Origin: Candidatus Protistibacter heckmannii
Lineage (GTDB): Bacteria; Pseudomonadota; Gammaproteobacteria; Burkholderiales; Burkholderiaceae
Length of the DNA: 64,000 bases
Direction of reading: 5' to 3'
Assembly: GCA_025050535.1 (NCBI GenBank)
Contig: JALBVF010000001.1
Location: forward strand, 536,088-600,087
In this document: positions 13,020 to 21,573 of the stretch, piece by piece
How positions within the stretch are numbered: the stretch's first letter is position 1
Layout of the letters: every line of letters starts with the position of its first letter
Notes under the pieces: generated by a model
What the model was told of the DNA's origin: nothing
What the model saw: the letters and a program-made list of their open reading frames with translations, nothing else
Database searches by the model: none
Position numbers and translations under genes: made by a program

Positions 13020-13913
13020 ATGCCAATGCCAAGAAACACCGACGCCGACAGCCTTGCCGTGAAAGCCCCCGCCAAATCCGCCGCCGGGGCGTCTTCCAAG
13101 ACCGCCGCGAAGGCCTCCGCCAAGGCCGCGGCAACGGCCGCTTCCAAGGCGGCGGACGCCGAAGTCCGCTCCCCGCGCCGCATCCAGTCTCTGGAGATCG
13201 GCTTTCGCCTGGTGCGCGAAATCGAGTCCGCGCCCAGGGGGCTGTCGCTCAAGGACGTGTCCGCGCACACGGGCATGCCGCGCAGCAAGGCCCACCTCTA
13301 TCTCGGCACCTTCCTCTCGCTGGGCCTGCTCGCCCGCGACGGCGCCGGCAACTACCGCCTCGGGCCCTATGCGCTGCAGATCGGCCTCTCGGCGCTGCGC
13401 CAGTCCGGCGTCGTCGACCTCGCCGAGGAGGCGATGCGCGAAGTCCAGGACGCCACCGCCCATGCGGTGCACCTCGCCATCTGGGGAAACCATGGCCCCA
13501 CCATCGTGTGCAAGCTCGACGGCCGCATGAAAGTGCCGATGAGCATCCAGGTCGGCTATGTGCTGCCGCTTCTGACCTCGGCCAGCGGCCGCGTCTTCCT
13601 CGCCTATGAATACCCGCAGTTGCTCCAGCCCATCCTCGAGCGCGAGCAGCCCGGCGCCAAGCTGGCCGACAAGGCCGTCGCCGCCGTGATCAAGGATGTG
13701 CGCAAGGTCGGCATGGGCGGCTCCTCGGGCCGCATCTACGAAGGGCTCGCTGCCTTGTCCTGCCCGGTGCTCAATCACCGCGGCGAACTGTGCGCCGCGC
13801 TGACCATACTCGACACCGCCGCGCTCCTCGACATGCGCGTCGACGGCAAGTCGGCGGCCATCCTGCGCAAGGCCGCGGAGGAGATCTCCACGCGGCTGGG
13901 CAAGCTGGCCTGA
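13020..13913 (+). CDS. IclR-family transcriptional regulator
   Basis: This 297-residue regulator has an N-terminal winged HTH at about 52-115 (IQSLEIGFRLVREIE...LSLKDVSAHTGMPRSKAHLYL) and a C-terminal IclR effector domain (about 130-295, including the HRGELCAALTI motif). An unusual Ala/Lys/Ser-rich extension of about 45 residues precedes the HTH and could bind DNA non-specifically. The gene is intact and diverges from the ruined dioxygenase operon, so it probably once controlled the island in response to an aromatic acid. Its own targets are now mostly dead. Confidence 0.9.
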   Translation: MPMPRNTDADSLAVKAPAKSAAGASSKTAAKASAKAAATAASKAADAEVRSPRRIQSLEIGFRLVREIESAPRGLSLKDVSAHTGMPRSKAHLYLGTFLSLGLLARDGAGNYRLGPYALQIGLSALRQSGVVDLAEEAMREVQDATAHAVHLAIWGNHGPTIVCKLDGRMKVPMSIQVGYVLPLLTSASGRVFLAYEYPQLLQPILEREQPGAKLADKAVAAVIKDVRKVGMGGSSGRIYEGLAALSCPVLNHRGELCAALTILDTAALLDMRVDGKSAAILRKAAEEISTRLGKLA

Positions 13914-13951
13914 ACGCTTGCCCAGCCGTTTTCCTCGGCTGCGAGTTCGTC

Positions 13952-13976
13952 AATATCAAGCGATATTATACATGTA
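13952..13976. promoter_or_regulatory. palindromic region upstream of the FAD monooxygenase operon
   Basis: Two adjacent inverted repeats lie in the 123 bp gap before the plus-strand catabolic operon: AATATC-AAGC-GATATT (13952-13967) and TACATGTA (13969-13976). The island is otherwise very GC-rich, so this AT-rich patch is a plausible promoter and operator. The binding factor is unknown; the IclR gene ends 38 bp upstream. Confidence 0.4.
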
Positions 13977-14036
13977 CATATTAAAATCAACTTGCTAAGA
14001 TTCGCTCCCACTTAGAACAAGCACGAGACAGGCGGC

Positions 14037-15140
14037 ATGGCGAGCCATCCCAAGATAGGCATCATCGGCGCGGGCATCGGCGGGCTGACCGCCGCGCTGG
14101 CGCTGGCGCGGCGCGGCTACGACGTGACCGTGCTGGAACAGGTGGCGTAGCTTCGCGAAGTGGGGCTGCAGCTCAGCGCCAACACCACGCGCGTGCTCTA
14201 CCAGCTCAGCCTGGAAGGCGCACTGGAAAAAGTCGCCAACTTTCCCGCCGGCAAATGCATCCGCCTGTGGAACACCGGCCAGACCTGCACGCCGCGCCCA
14301 GCGCGCTGCGCCTGGGGGCAAAGTGCATCGGCGTCGCGCAGGAGGGGGGCCATGCGGCCGCGCGTCTGGCCGACGGCTCCGAATTCCGCGCCGACGCCCT
14401 GATCGGCGCCGACGGCGTGCATTCCATCGTCCGCTCCACGCTCTTCGGCGCCGCCGCGCCGCGCTTCTCAGGGTGCCTGGCCTGGCGCGGCGTGATCCCC
14501 GCCGAGCGCCTGCCCGAGCATCTGCGCGCGCCCGTGGGCGTGAACTGGATCGGACCCGGCGGCCACGTGGTCCACTATCCGCTGCGCGCCGGCAAGCTGG
14601 TCAACTTCGTCGGCATCCTCGAGCGCAACGGCTGGCTGCGCGAATCCTGGAACGAGGCCAGCAGCATCGACGACTGCGCGCGTGATTTCGCCGGCTGGAA
14701 CAAAGACATCCACGCGATGATCCGCGCCATCGACGTGCCCTACAAATGGGCCCTGATGCTGCGCGACCCGCTGGAGAACTGGACCGTGGGCCGCATCGGC
14801 CTGCTCGGCGACGCCTGCCATCCCACGCTGCCTTTCCTGGCGTAGGGTGCGGCCATGGCCATCGAGGACGGTGTGCTGCTGGCGCGCGCCATCGACGAGG
14901 TGGCGGGGCAGGGCGGCGCGAGCGTGCAGAAAGCCTTGCAGCGCTATCAGGCGGTGCGCATCGAGTGCACTTCCAAGATCGTGCGCGGCTCGGCCGCGAA
15001 CGCCGAGCGTTTCCACAACCCGGTCCTGGCCCATGCCGAGGGCGCTGCTCGCCTATGTAGACGAGCAATGGCAGCCGGACCGCGTGCGCGAGCGTTACGA
15101 CTGGCTGTTCCGCAACGACGTCGACCAGATCACCATCTGA
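14037..15140 (+). pseudogene. FAD-dependent aromatic monooxygenase (salicylate hydroxylase-like), multiply disrupted
   Basis: The family hydroxylates aromatic acids using FAD and NAD(P)H. The start (MASHPK) leads into the Rossmann motif GIIGAGIGGLTAALAL. A TAG at 14148-14150 interrupts the segment before LREVGLQLSAN. A deletion with frame change near 14285 removes part of the middle domain. The FAD motif GDACHPTLPFLA is followed by TAG (14843-14845), where the family has Gln of the 'LAQGAAMAIEDG' motif. A last frameshift near 15045 precedes the C-terminus. Two nonsense codons and two frame changes make it dead. Confidence 0.92.
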
Positions 15141-15153
15141 AGCGCGCCCCGGC

Positions 15154-15972
15154 ATGTATCCGCTGATCTACCTGCGCCCGTCCAGCATCGACGAAGCGGT
15201 GCGCCTGCTGCGCGAGCACGAGGAGGCCCGGCCGTTCTCCGGCGGCATGACCCTGATCACCACGCTCAAGCTGCGCCTGGCCGCGCCCACGCATCTGGTG
15301 GGCCCGAGCCGCATTGAGGCGCTGCGCGGGATCCGCTTCGAGAACGGCGTGCTGCGCATCGGCGCGGCCACCCGGCATATCGAAGTGGCGCAGTCCGCGA
15401 CCGTGCGCAAGGCGCTGCCGGCGCTCGCTGCGCTGGCGGCGCAGATCGCTGATCCGCAGGTGCGCCACCGCGGTACCATGGGCGGCTTGGTCGCCAACAA
15501 CGACCCCGCCGCCGACTATCCGGCGGCCGTGCTCGGCCTGGACGGCACGGTGCTCACCGACCGGCGGCACATCGCCGCCGAAGACTTTTTCCTCGGCACC
15601 TTCGAAGTCGCGCTGGAACCCGACGAGCTGGTGACCGCGCTGGAATTCAGGCCGCCGCTGGCCGCGCACCACGAAAAATTCCGCTATCCCGCTTCCAGCT
15701 ATGCGCTTGCCGGCGTGTTCGCCGCGCGTCTGGAGAGCAGCGCGCGCGTGGCGGTGACCGGCGCCGGCCCCTCGGTGTTCCGCTGGCGCGAGGCCGAGGC
15801 GGCGCTCGACGCCCGCCCCGGTGCGCATCTCGATCCAGCCGCGCTCGACGGCCTGTTCCCGGATGAGGACGCAATGGCCGGCGACATCCACGCGAGCGCG
15901 GCCTACCGCGCCAATCTCGTCCACATCACCGCCGTGCGCGCGCTTGCCGCGTTGGCCAAGCAGGAGACATGA
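15154..15972 (+). CDS. FAD-binding medium subunit of a xanthine-dehydrogenase/CO-dehydrogenase-type enzyme (CoxM-like)
   Basis: This is the flavoprotein subunit of a molybdenum hydroxylase. At 272 residues it has the FAD-binding PFSGGMTLI near 27-35, the IGAATRH motif at about 69-75, and TMGGLVANNDPAADYPAA at about 109-126, all characteristic of CoxM/CutM subunits. The frame is fully open. Partner small and large subunits downstream are broken, so it is an orphan survivor. It is in one operon with the monooxygenase remnant (13 bp) and the CoxG-like gene (adjacent). Confidence 0.88.
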   Translation: MYPLIYLRPSSIDEAVRLLREHEEARPFSGGMTLITTLKLRLAAPTHLVGPSRIEALRGIRFENGVLRIGAATRHIEVAQSATVRKALPALAALAAQIADPQVRHRGTMGGLVANNDPAADYPAAVLGLDGTVLTDRRHIAAEDFFLGTFEVALEPDELVTALEFRPPLAAHHEKFRYPASSYALAGVFAARLESSARVAVTGAGPSVFRWREAEAALDARPGAHLDPAALDGLFPDEDAMAGDIHASAAYRANLVHITAVRALAALAKQET

Positions 15973-16425
15973 ATGGAATTCAAAGGCGAAAAACTGATCA
16001 AGGCGCCGCGCGAAAGCGTCTGGCGCTCCTTGAATGACCCCGAGATGCTGCGCGCCTGCGTGCCCGGCTGCGAATCTCTGGTGGCGCGCACGCCAGATGA
16101 ATTCGACGTGGTGGTCGTGGCCGCGGTCGGTCCGGTGAAGGCCAAGTTCAAGGGCAGCCTAACGCTGTCCGAGCGCGCCGCGCCGTTCGGCTACCGCATC
16201 GCGGGCAAGGGCGAGGGCGGCATCGCCGGCTTCGGCAAGATGCAGGCCCAGGTCACTCTGGCCGAGCAGGACGGCGGTACGCTTCTCAGCTATACGGCCT
16301 AAGCCCAGGTCGGCGGGAAGCTCGCGCAGATCGGCGCGCGCCTGGTGAGCTCGGTGGCCAACAAGATGGCCGACGAATTCTTCCTGCGCTTCAACAACGC
16401 CGTCTCGGCGCGGGCCGCGCAATGA
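15973..16425 (+). pseudogene. CoxG-like SRPBCC protein, one nonsense codon
   Basis: CoxG-family proteins accompany CO-dehydrogenase-like enzymes and probably assist membrane association or maturation. The first 109 codons (MEFKGEKLIKAPRESVWRSL ... [14 protein letters not shown]) are normal. TAA at 16300-16302 interrupts the frame before [15 protein letters not shown], the conserved end, which continues in the same frame to 16425. No frameshift is present, so a single substitution explains it. The stop overlaps the next gene as ATGA. Confidence 0.88.
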
Positions 16426-16855
16426 CGCAGGACGCGGCCGCCGTCCTGGTGGAGCTCGAGGTCAACGGCGAGGCGGTTGCCGCGCGGGTCGACCCGCACA
16501 CCCTGCTGGTCGAATTCCAGCGCGCGCATCTGGGCTTCACCGGCACCCACGTGGACTGCGACACCAGCCAATGCGGCGCCTGCACCGTCAACCTCGACGG
16601 GCTGGCGGTCAAGTCCTGCACCGTGCTCGCCGCGCATGCCGCCGGCGGCAAGGTGATCACGGTCGAGGGCCTGGCCGCGCAGCACCGCAACGCGGCGGGC
16701 TTTCATCCGGTGCAGCAGGCGTTCAGACTGCCACGGCCTGCAGTGCGGCTTCTGCACGCCTGGCATGATCATGGGGATCGACCACTATCTGCGCCAGCCC
16801 GCGGAGGACATCCGCCTCGACGAGGAAAGCATCTGCACCGCGCTCGAGGGCAACG
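16422..16855 (+). pseudogene. [2Fe-2S] small subunit of a molybdenum hydroxylase (CoxS-like), frameshifted and 3'-deleted
   Basis: The small subunit carries two [2Fe-2S] clusters. The first cluster motif ([16 protein letters not shown]) is intact. The frame is lost at about 16726 where 2 bp are missing before '[17 protein letters not shown]', the second cluster motif, which continues in another frame to ICTALEGN near 16850. The final cysteine segment expected after 'EGN' is absent, because the sequence jumps into the large subunit. A deletion therefore fuses the two genes. Confidence 0.88.
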
Positions 16856-18903
16856 CCAGGCGTGGGCCGCCTTCCTGCACTCGCCGCATGCGCATGCGCG
16901 CATTCTCTCGATCGACGTCGAGGCGGCGCGCGCCGCGCCCGGCGTGCTGGCCGTGCTCACCGGCGCCGACTACGCGCAGACTGGCTGGAAGGGCATCGAC
17001 CATATCCCCAATCCGGCCGACGCCATCGTCCACACCCAGCCCACGTTCACCGAATTTCTGACCGGCTCCGTGTTCAACCAGCGCCATCTTCCGCTGCCGG
17101 TGGACAAGGTCCGCCACGTCGGCGAGGCGGTGGCGATGGTGGTGGCCGAGACAGCGCTCCAGGCGCGCGACGCGGCGGAGCTGATCCTGGTGGACTACGG
17201 GCCGCTGCCGGCGGTGGTGCAGGCCGACGACGCTCTGGCCGGGAACGCGCCGCAGCTCTGGGACGGCGTGCCCGGCAACCTCTGCTTCCAGGCCCGCATC
17301 GGCGACGCGGACGCGGCCCGCGCCGCGTTCACGCGCGCGGCCCATGTGGTGCGCCGCGAATTCCGCATCAGCCGCATCGTCATCTGCCAGATGGAGCCGC
17401 GCTCGGCCATCGGCCTGCACGAGGACGGCGCCTACACGCTGATCTCCGGCAGCCAAGGCAGCGTGCGCCTGAAGATGTCGCTGGCCGGCATCCTCGGCGT
17501 GGCGTCGGAACACGTGCGGGTGGTCTGCCCCGACGTCGGCGGCGGCTTCGGCCCGCGCACCTTTTTATATGTGGAGCAGCTGGCGGTGCTGTGGGCGGCG
17601 CGCGTCGCCGGCCGCCAGGTAAAATGGACCAGCGACCGCAGCGAAGCCTTCCTGAGCGATCACCAGGGCCGCCGACGGCGTGATCCGCGCCGCGGCTGCC
17701 TTCGACGCCGACGGCTTGCTGCTGGCGCTCGACCATGAATGGCTGGGCAACGTCGGCGCGCACACCGTGTCCATCGTGCCGATGGCCAACGGCACCCGCA
17801 TGATGAGCACGGTCTACCACGTGCCCGTCGCCACCGTCCTGGTCAGCGCCGCGCTCAGCAACACCGTGCCCTACCGCGGCACCGGCCGGCCCGAGGCCTC
17901 GCACGTAATGGAGCGGCTGCTCGACATCGCCGCGTGCGAGATGGACATCGACCGGATGGAGATCCGCTGCCGAAATCTCGTCGGCAAGGAGCGTCTGCCT
18001 TACCGCAGCCCCATTGGCCTGCACTACGACAGCGGCGACTTCCGCGGCAACATGGAGAAGGCGCTGGAGATGGCCGACTGGAGCGGCTTCGCGGCGCGCC
18101 AGCAGGCGGCGCGCGCGCAGGGCCGGCTGCTCGGCATCGGCCTGGCGAACTATGTGGAGTCTCCGGTCGGCGCGCCGCGCGAGCGCATCGTCGTGAACTT
18201 GCTGCCCGAGGGCGTGGTGGCCGTGGTGTCCGGCACGCAGTCCACGGAGCAGGGCCACGAGACCACCTTTGTCCTGGTGCTGGCCCAGCAGCTGGGCGTG
18301 CCGATGGACAGCATCCGCCTGCGCACGGGCGACACGGAATTCGTCGCCGTCGGCGGCGGCACCCATTCCGACCGCTCGATGCGCCTGGGCGGCACGCTGC
18401 TCGTCGAGGCCGCCGCCAAGATCCGGGCCGCAGCCGAATTCAACGGCCGCATGGCCGCGTATCCGACCGGCTGCGCGGTCTGCGAAGTCGAGGTGGACGC
18501 GGGCACGGGCGTGAGCCGCATCCTGCGCTACACCTCGGTGGACGACGTCGGCAAGCCGATCAATCCGATGATCGTTGAAGGTCAGGTCCACGGCGGCCTG
18601 GCCCAGGGCATTGGGCAGGCGTTTTCCGAAGGCTATTTCGTCGAGCGCGACAGCGGTCAGGTGCTCATCGGCTCGTATATGGACTATGGCGTTCCGCCGC
18701 TGGCGGTGGCGCTGACCGAGGACCCCACCGCGGGAAATCCGCTCGGCGTCAAGGGCGGCGGCGAAAGCGGCATCACGCCGGCCACCGCCGTCATCTTCAA
18801 TGCGCTGGCCGATGCGCTGCGCGGTCTGGGCGTCGACGGCGAACCGCCGATGCCGGCCTCGCCCGGCGCGCTCTGGGATTTCATGCAAGGAGACAAACGA
18901 TGA
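16856..18903 (+). pseudogene. molybdopterin-binding large subunit (CoxL/XdhB-like), 5'-deleted and frameshifted
   Basis: The large catalytic subunit of a xanthine/CO-dehydrogenase-like hydroxylase begins abruptly at '[16 protein letters not shown]', lacking its first few dozen residues. It reads well until about 17670, where a 1 bp loss shifts frame. The second half holds PYRGTGRPE, GGGTHSDRSMR and the active-site GVKGGGESG glutamate. The stretch KIRAAAEFNGRMAAYPTG is much shorter than in relatives, which suggests an additional in-frame deletion. The stop overlaps the next gene as ATGA. Confidence 0.9.
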
Positions 18904-19540
18904 GTTCCGATTCCGTCCTGCTCGAGCGGCGCGACGACGGCCTGCTCGACATCGTCCTGAACCGCGCCGACAAGGGCAATCTGCTCAACGCCGAAACCGG
19001 CGAAGCCATTATCGCCGCGCTGCGCGACATCGGCGCCGACTTCTGCACCGGCCGCGAATCACCGATGCCGCCGCCGGGCTCCAAACCCTCGGCCGAGATG
19101 CGGCGCGGCATCGTCGCCGCGCCGCCGCTGGCGCTGTACGACGCGGTCAAGGCCGCGCGCTGGCCTGTGTGGCCGACATCACGCTGGCCGAGGAAGGTGC
19201 CGAGTTTCAGATTCCCGAGATGGAGAGCGACATTCTGCCCACGCTGGTGATGTCCGCGCTCGTCGGCCGCGTGCCGCTCAAGACCATCGCCTATCTGGTG
19301 CTGAGCCGCGCCAAGATCGGCGCTGCCGAGGCGCTGCGGATGGGCCTGGTGAGCCGCGTGCTGGGCGCCGCTGCGCTCGACGCCGAAGCCGAGGCGCTCA
19401 CCGCCACGCTGCTCGCGGGCGGCGCGGTGTCGATGCGCGCCATCAAGCAATACCTGACCCTGGCGCCGGAGATGCCGGCCGCCGGCGCTAGCGGACTGGC
19501 CGCCCATCTGGTGTCCACCGCCTTGTCGGCGCGCTTCTGA
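18900..19540 (+). pseudogene. enoyl-CoA hydratase/isomerase-family protein, deleted and frameshifted
   Basis: The crotonase family acts on acyl-CoA intermediates, here probably of aromatic-acid breakdown. The N-terminus (SVLLERRDDGLLDIVLNRADKGN) and an oxyanion-region DFCTGRE are readable. Near 19160 the frame changes and about twenty residues of the second oxyanion segment are missing before ACVADITLAEEGAEFQIPE. The C-terminal part is normal to 19540. It is the last catabolic gene coupled to the coxL remnant. Confidence 0.85.
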
Positions 19541-19580
19541 GCGCGCCCGTTTTTTCATTGCCTTCCAGAAGACTGATCCC

Positions 19581-20536
19581 ATGCGCCGCGCGCTGATCCA
19601 AACCCTGTGCGCCGCCGTCCTCGGCGCCACCCTGTTCGCCGCCAATTCGCAGGCGCAGAAATATCCCGACAAGCCGATCCGCATGATCCTCGGCTATGCC
19701 GCCGGCAGAGGCATCGACAGCGTCACCCGTCAGGTGGCCGACAAGATGGAGAAGCTCTCGGGGCAACCCGTGATCGTCGAAAACCGGCCCGGCGCCCTGG
19801 GCAATATCGCCGCGCAGGCGGTGGCGGTCTCGCCGCCAGACGGCTACACCATCCTGTTCACGCCCAACTCCACGCACGCGGCCAACGTCCACCTGTTCAA
19901 GAAGCTGCCTTTCGATCCGGTGAAGGACTTCGTGCCCGTCGGACCAGTGGCCACCCTGGGCTTCGTGCCGATCGTCAATCCCGACACCATGCCGGTGCAC
20001 AACGTGGTCGAGCTCACCGCCATTCTCAAGCGCGATCCTGGCAAGTATTCCTACGGCAGCGGAAACGCCACCGGCCAGGTCGCCGGCGAGCTGTAAAAAA
20101 GCCTGGCGGGCGTGGACGCGGTCAACATCGTCTACAAGAGCGTGCAGTAGGCCATGACCGACCTGATCGGCGGGCGCATCCACTTCATCTTCGCCGCCGT
20201 CACGCTGGCCATCCCGCAGGTCAAGGGCGGCCGCGTGCGCTCCCTGGCGGTCACCGGCCGCGCGCGGCCCTCGGCGCTGAAGAACGTGCCCACCATGATC
20301 GAGGCCGGCGTCGCCGGCTAAGACCTCACCGCCTGGTTCGGCATCTTCGCGCCGGCCAAGACGCTGCCCGAGGTGGTCAATATCCTGACCGGCCTGGTAC
20401 GCAAGGCCGTGAGCGATCCGCAGACCGGCGAATTCATGCGCTCGATCGGAGCGCCACGGACCTAGGCAAGACCGCCGCCGCCGACACCGAGAAGTGGGGC
20501 AAGCTGGTGCCGCTGTCCCATATCGAACCGCAATAA
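19581..20536 (+). pseudogene. second 'Bug' solute receptor, three in-frame stops plus frameshift
   Basis: This is a TctC/Bug periplasmic receptor with a good signal peptide (MRRALIQTLCAAVLGATLFAANSQA) and the family segments YPDKPIRMILGYAAG and VIVENRPGALGN. The same frame is interrupted by TAA (20094-20096), TAG (20148-20150, at a conserved Gln position before AMTDLIGGR) and TAA (20319-20321, at the conserved Tyr of 'AGYDLTAWFG'). A frameshift near 20455 precedes the C-terminal SATDLGKTAAADTEKW. It is the most nonsense-rich remnant in the window. Confidence 0.92.
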
Positions 20537-20549
20537 AGACGGAGCCGCC

Positions 20550-21258
20550 ATGCCAAACGGATATCTGCAATACGGCGTCGGCCCGCACAAGGTGATGGTG
20601 TTTGGCGGCTGGTTCGGCTCCTCGGACGACTGGGCCGCGGCGACCAACGCCTTCGACGCCGACGCCTTCACCTATGTGATGTTCGACTACCGCGGCTACG
20701 GCCGCTCCAAGGAACTGGCCGGCGAATACATCTTCGACGAGGCGGCGCGCGACGCGCTGGCCCTGGCCGACAGCCTGGGTTGGGTACGCTTCAGCCTGAT
20801 CGGCCATTCAATGGGCGCGGCGGCCATGCAGAATCTGCTGCTGACCGCGCCGGAGCGCATCGCGGCCATGGCCTCGGTGATCGGCGTGCCGGCCTGCGGT
20901 TCCGGCGCGGCGCGAATTCATCATCAACTTCTCCACCGGCAGCCGCCTGCCCAAGGCCTGGTTGGCGGCGGTGGCGCGCAAGTCGCTCGCGCATTCCACG
21001 CCCGAGGCCTTCAGCGCCTACCTGAGCGAATGGGGCCGCAAGGATTTTTCCGCCGAGGTGGACGGTAATCCGACGCCCGTGCTGGCCATCGTCGGCGAGC
21101 ACGATCCGAGCATCCATGCCGAGCTGACCCGGCAGACCTGGCTGCGCTGGTATCCGAACGCGCGCCGGGAAGTGTTGGCCAACGCCGGCCACTATCCGAT
21201 GATGGAAGCGCCGCTGGCGCTGTACGCGATGATTCAGGGATTTCTCGTCGGGCATTGA
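20550..21258 (+). pseudogene. alpha/beta hydrolase, frameshifted
   Basis: The gene encodes an alpha/beta-hydrolase fold protein with the nucleophile elbow GHSMG at about residues 90-94. The frame changes near 20910-20918 after VIGVPACGSG. The cap region and C-terminal half (SLAHSTPEAFSAYLSEWG, the acid in VGEHDPS, and the histidine in NAGHYPMM) continue in another frame to 21258. It lies 13 bp after the Bug remnant, which suggests the end of the catabolic operon. Confidence 0.87.
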
Positions 21259-21357
21259 AGGCGCGCCCTTCATCCTCTCCGGAATCCGCTTGTAGACATG
21301 CATCACCTGGGGTCCTTCAGTCACCAAGGCTTGAACGGATAATCAAGGAACATGCAT

Positions 21358-21573
21358 TCAAAGCACCTCCATCGGCGGGCCTTCTTCCAGCGCATCCCAT
21401 GCCGCCCGCGGCACCGGCGGCCAAACCACCGCATCCGGCCAGGCGCCGGTCACGTAGCCGCAGCCGAAGGCCCCTAAAACAAGCAGCCATCGTCTCGCGC
21501 ATCGGCTCGGCCGATGGGGGAAGGAACTTACCGCAAGCAGCGAGACGAGAGGAGGGCGCTCACCCTTTGACAT
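21358..21573 (-). CDS. hypothetical small membrane protein (uncertain)
   Basis: I do not recognise this 71-codon frame. It would start at an ATG that overlaps, head to head, the ATG of the large toxin-like gene (shared CATG). It has one possible membrane segment (WLLVLGAFGCGYVTGAW) followed by a Pro/Trp-rich tail. It is the only candidate gene in the 313 bp gap between the hydrolase remnant and the toxin-like gene. It could be a chance frame in GC-rich DNA. Confidence 0.28.
   Translation of the reverse strand: MSKGERPPLVSLLAVSSFPHRPSRCARRWLLVLGAFGCGYVTGAWPDAVVWPPVPRAAWDALEEGPPMEVL

Noticed and set aside
14148..14150. Genetic-code reassignment of TAG as a general explanation
   Set aside because: The same genes also carry frameshifts, deletions and TAA codons, and one intact gene ends at TAG. 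Kept only as a testable finding.
16422..17738. A natural fusion protein of CoxS and CoxL
   Set aside because: The open frame includes an out-of-frame stretch between 16726 and 16855 and lacks conserved ends of both subunits; a deletion scar is the better reading.
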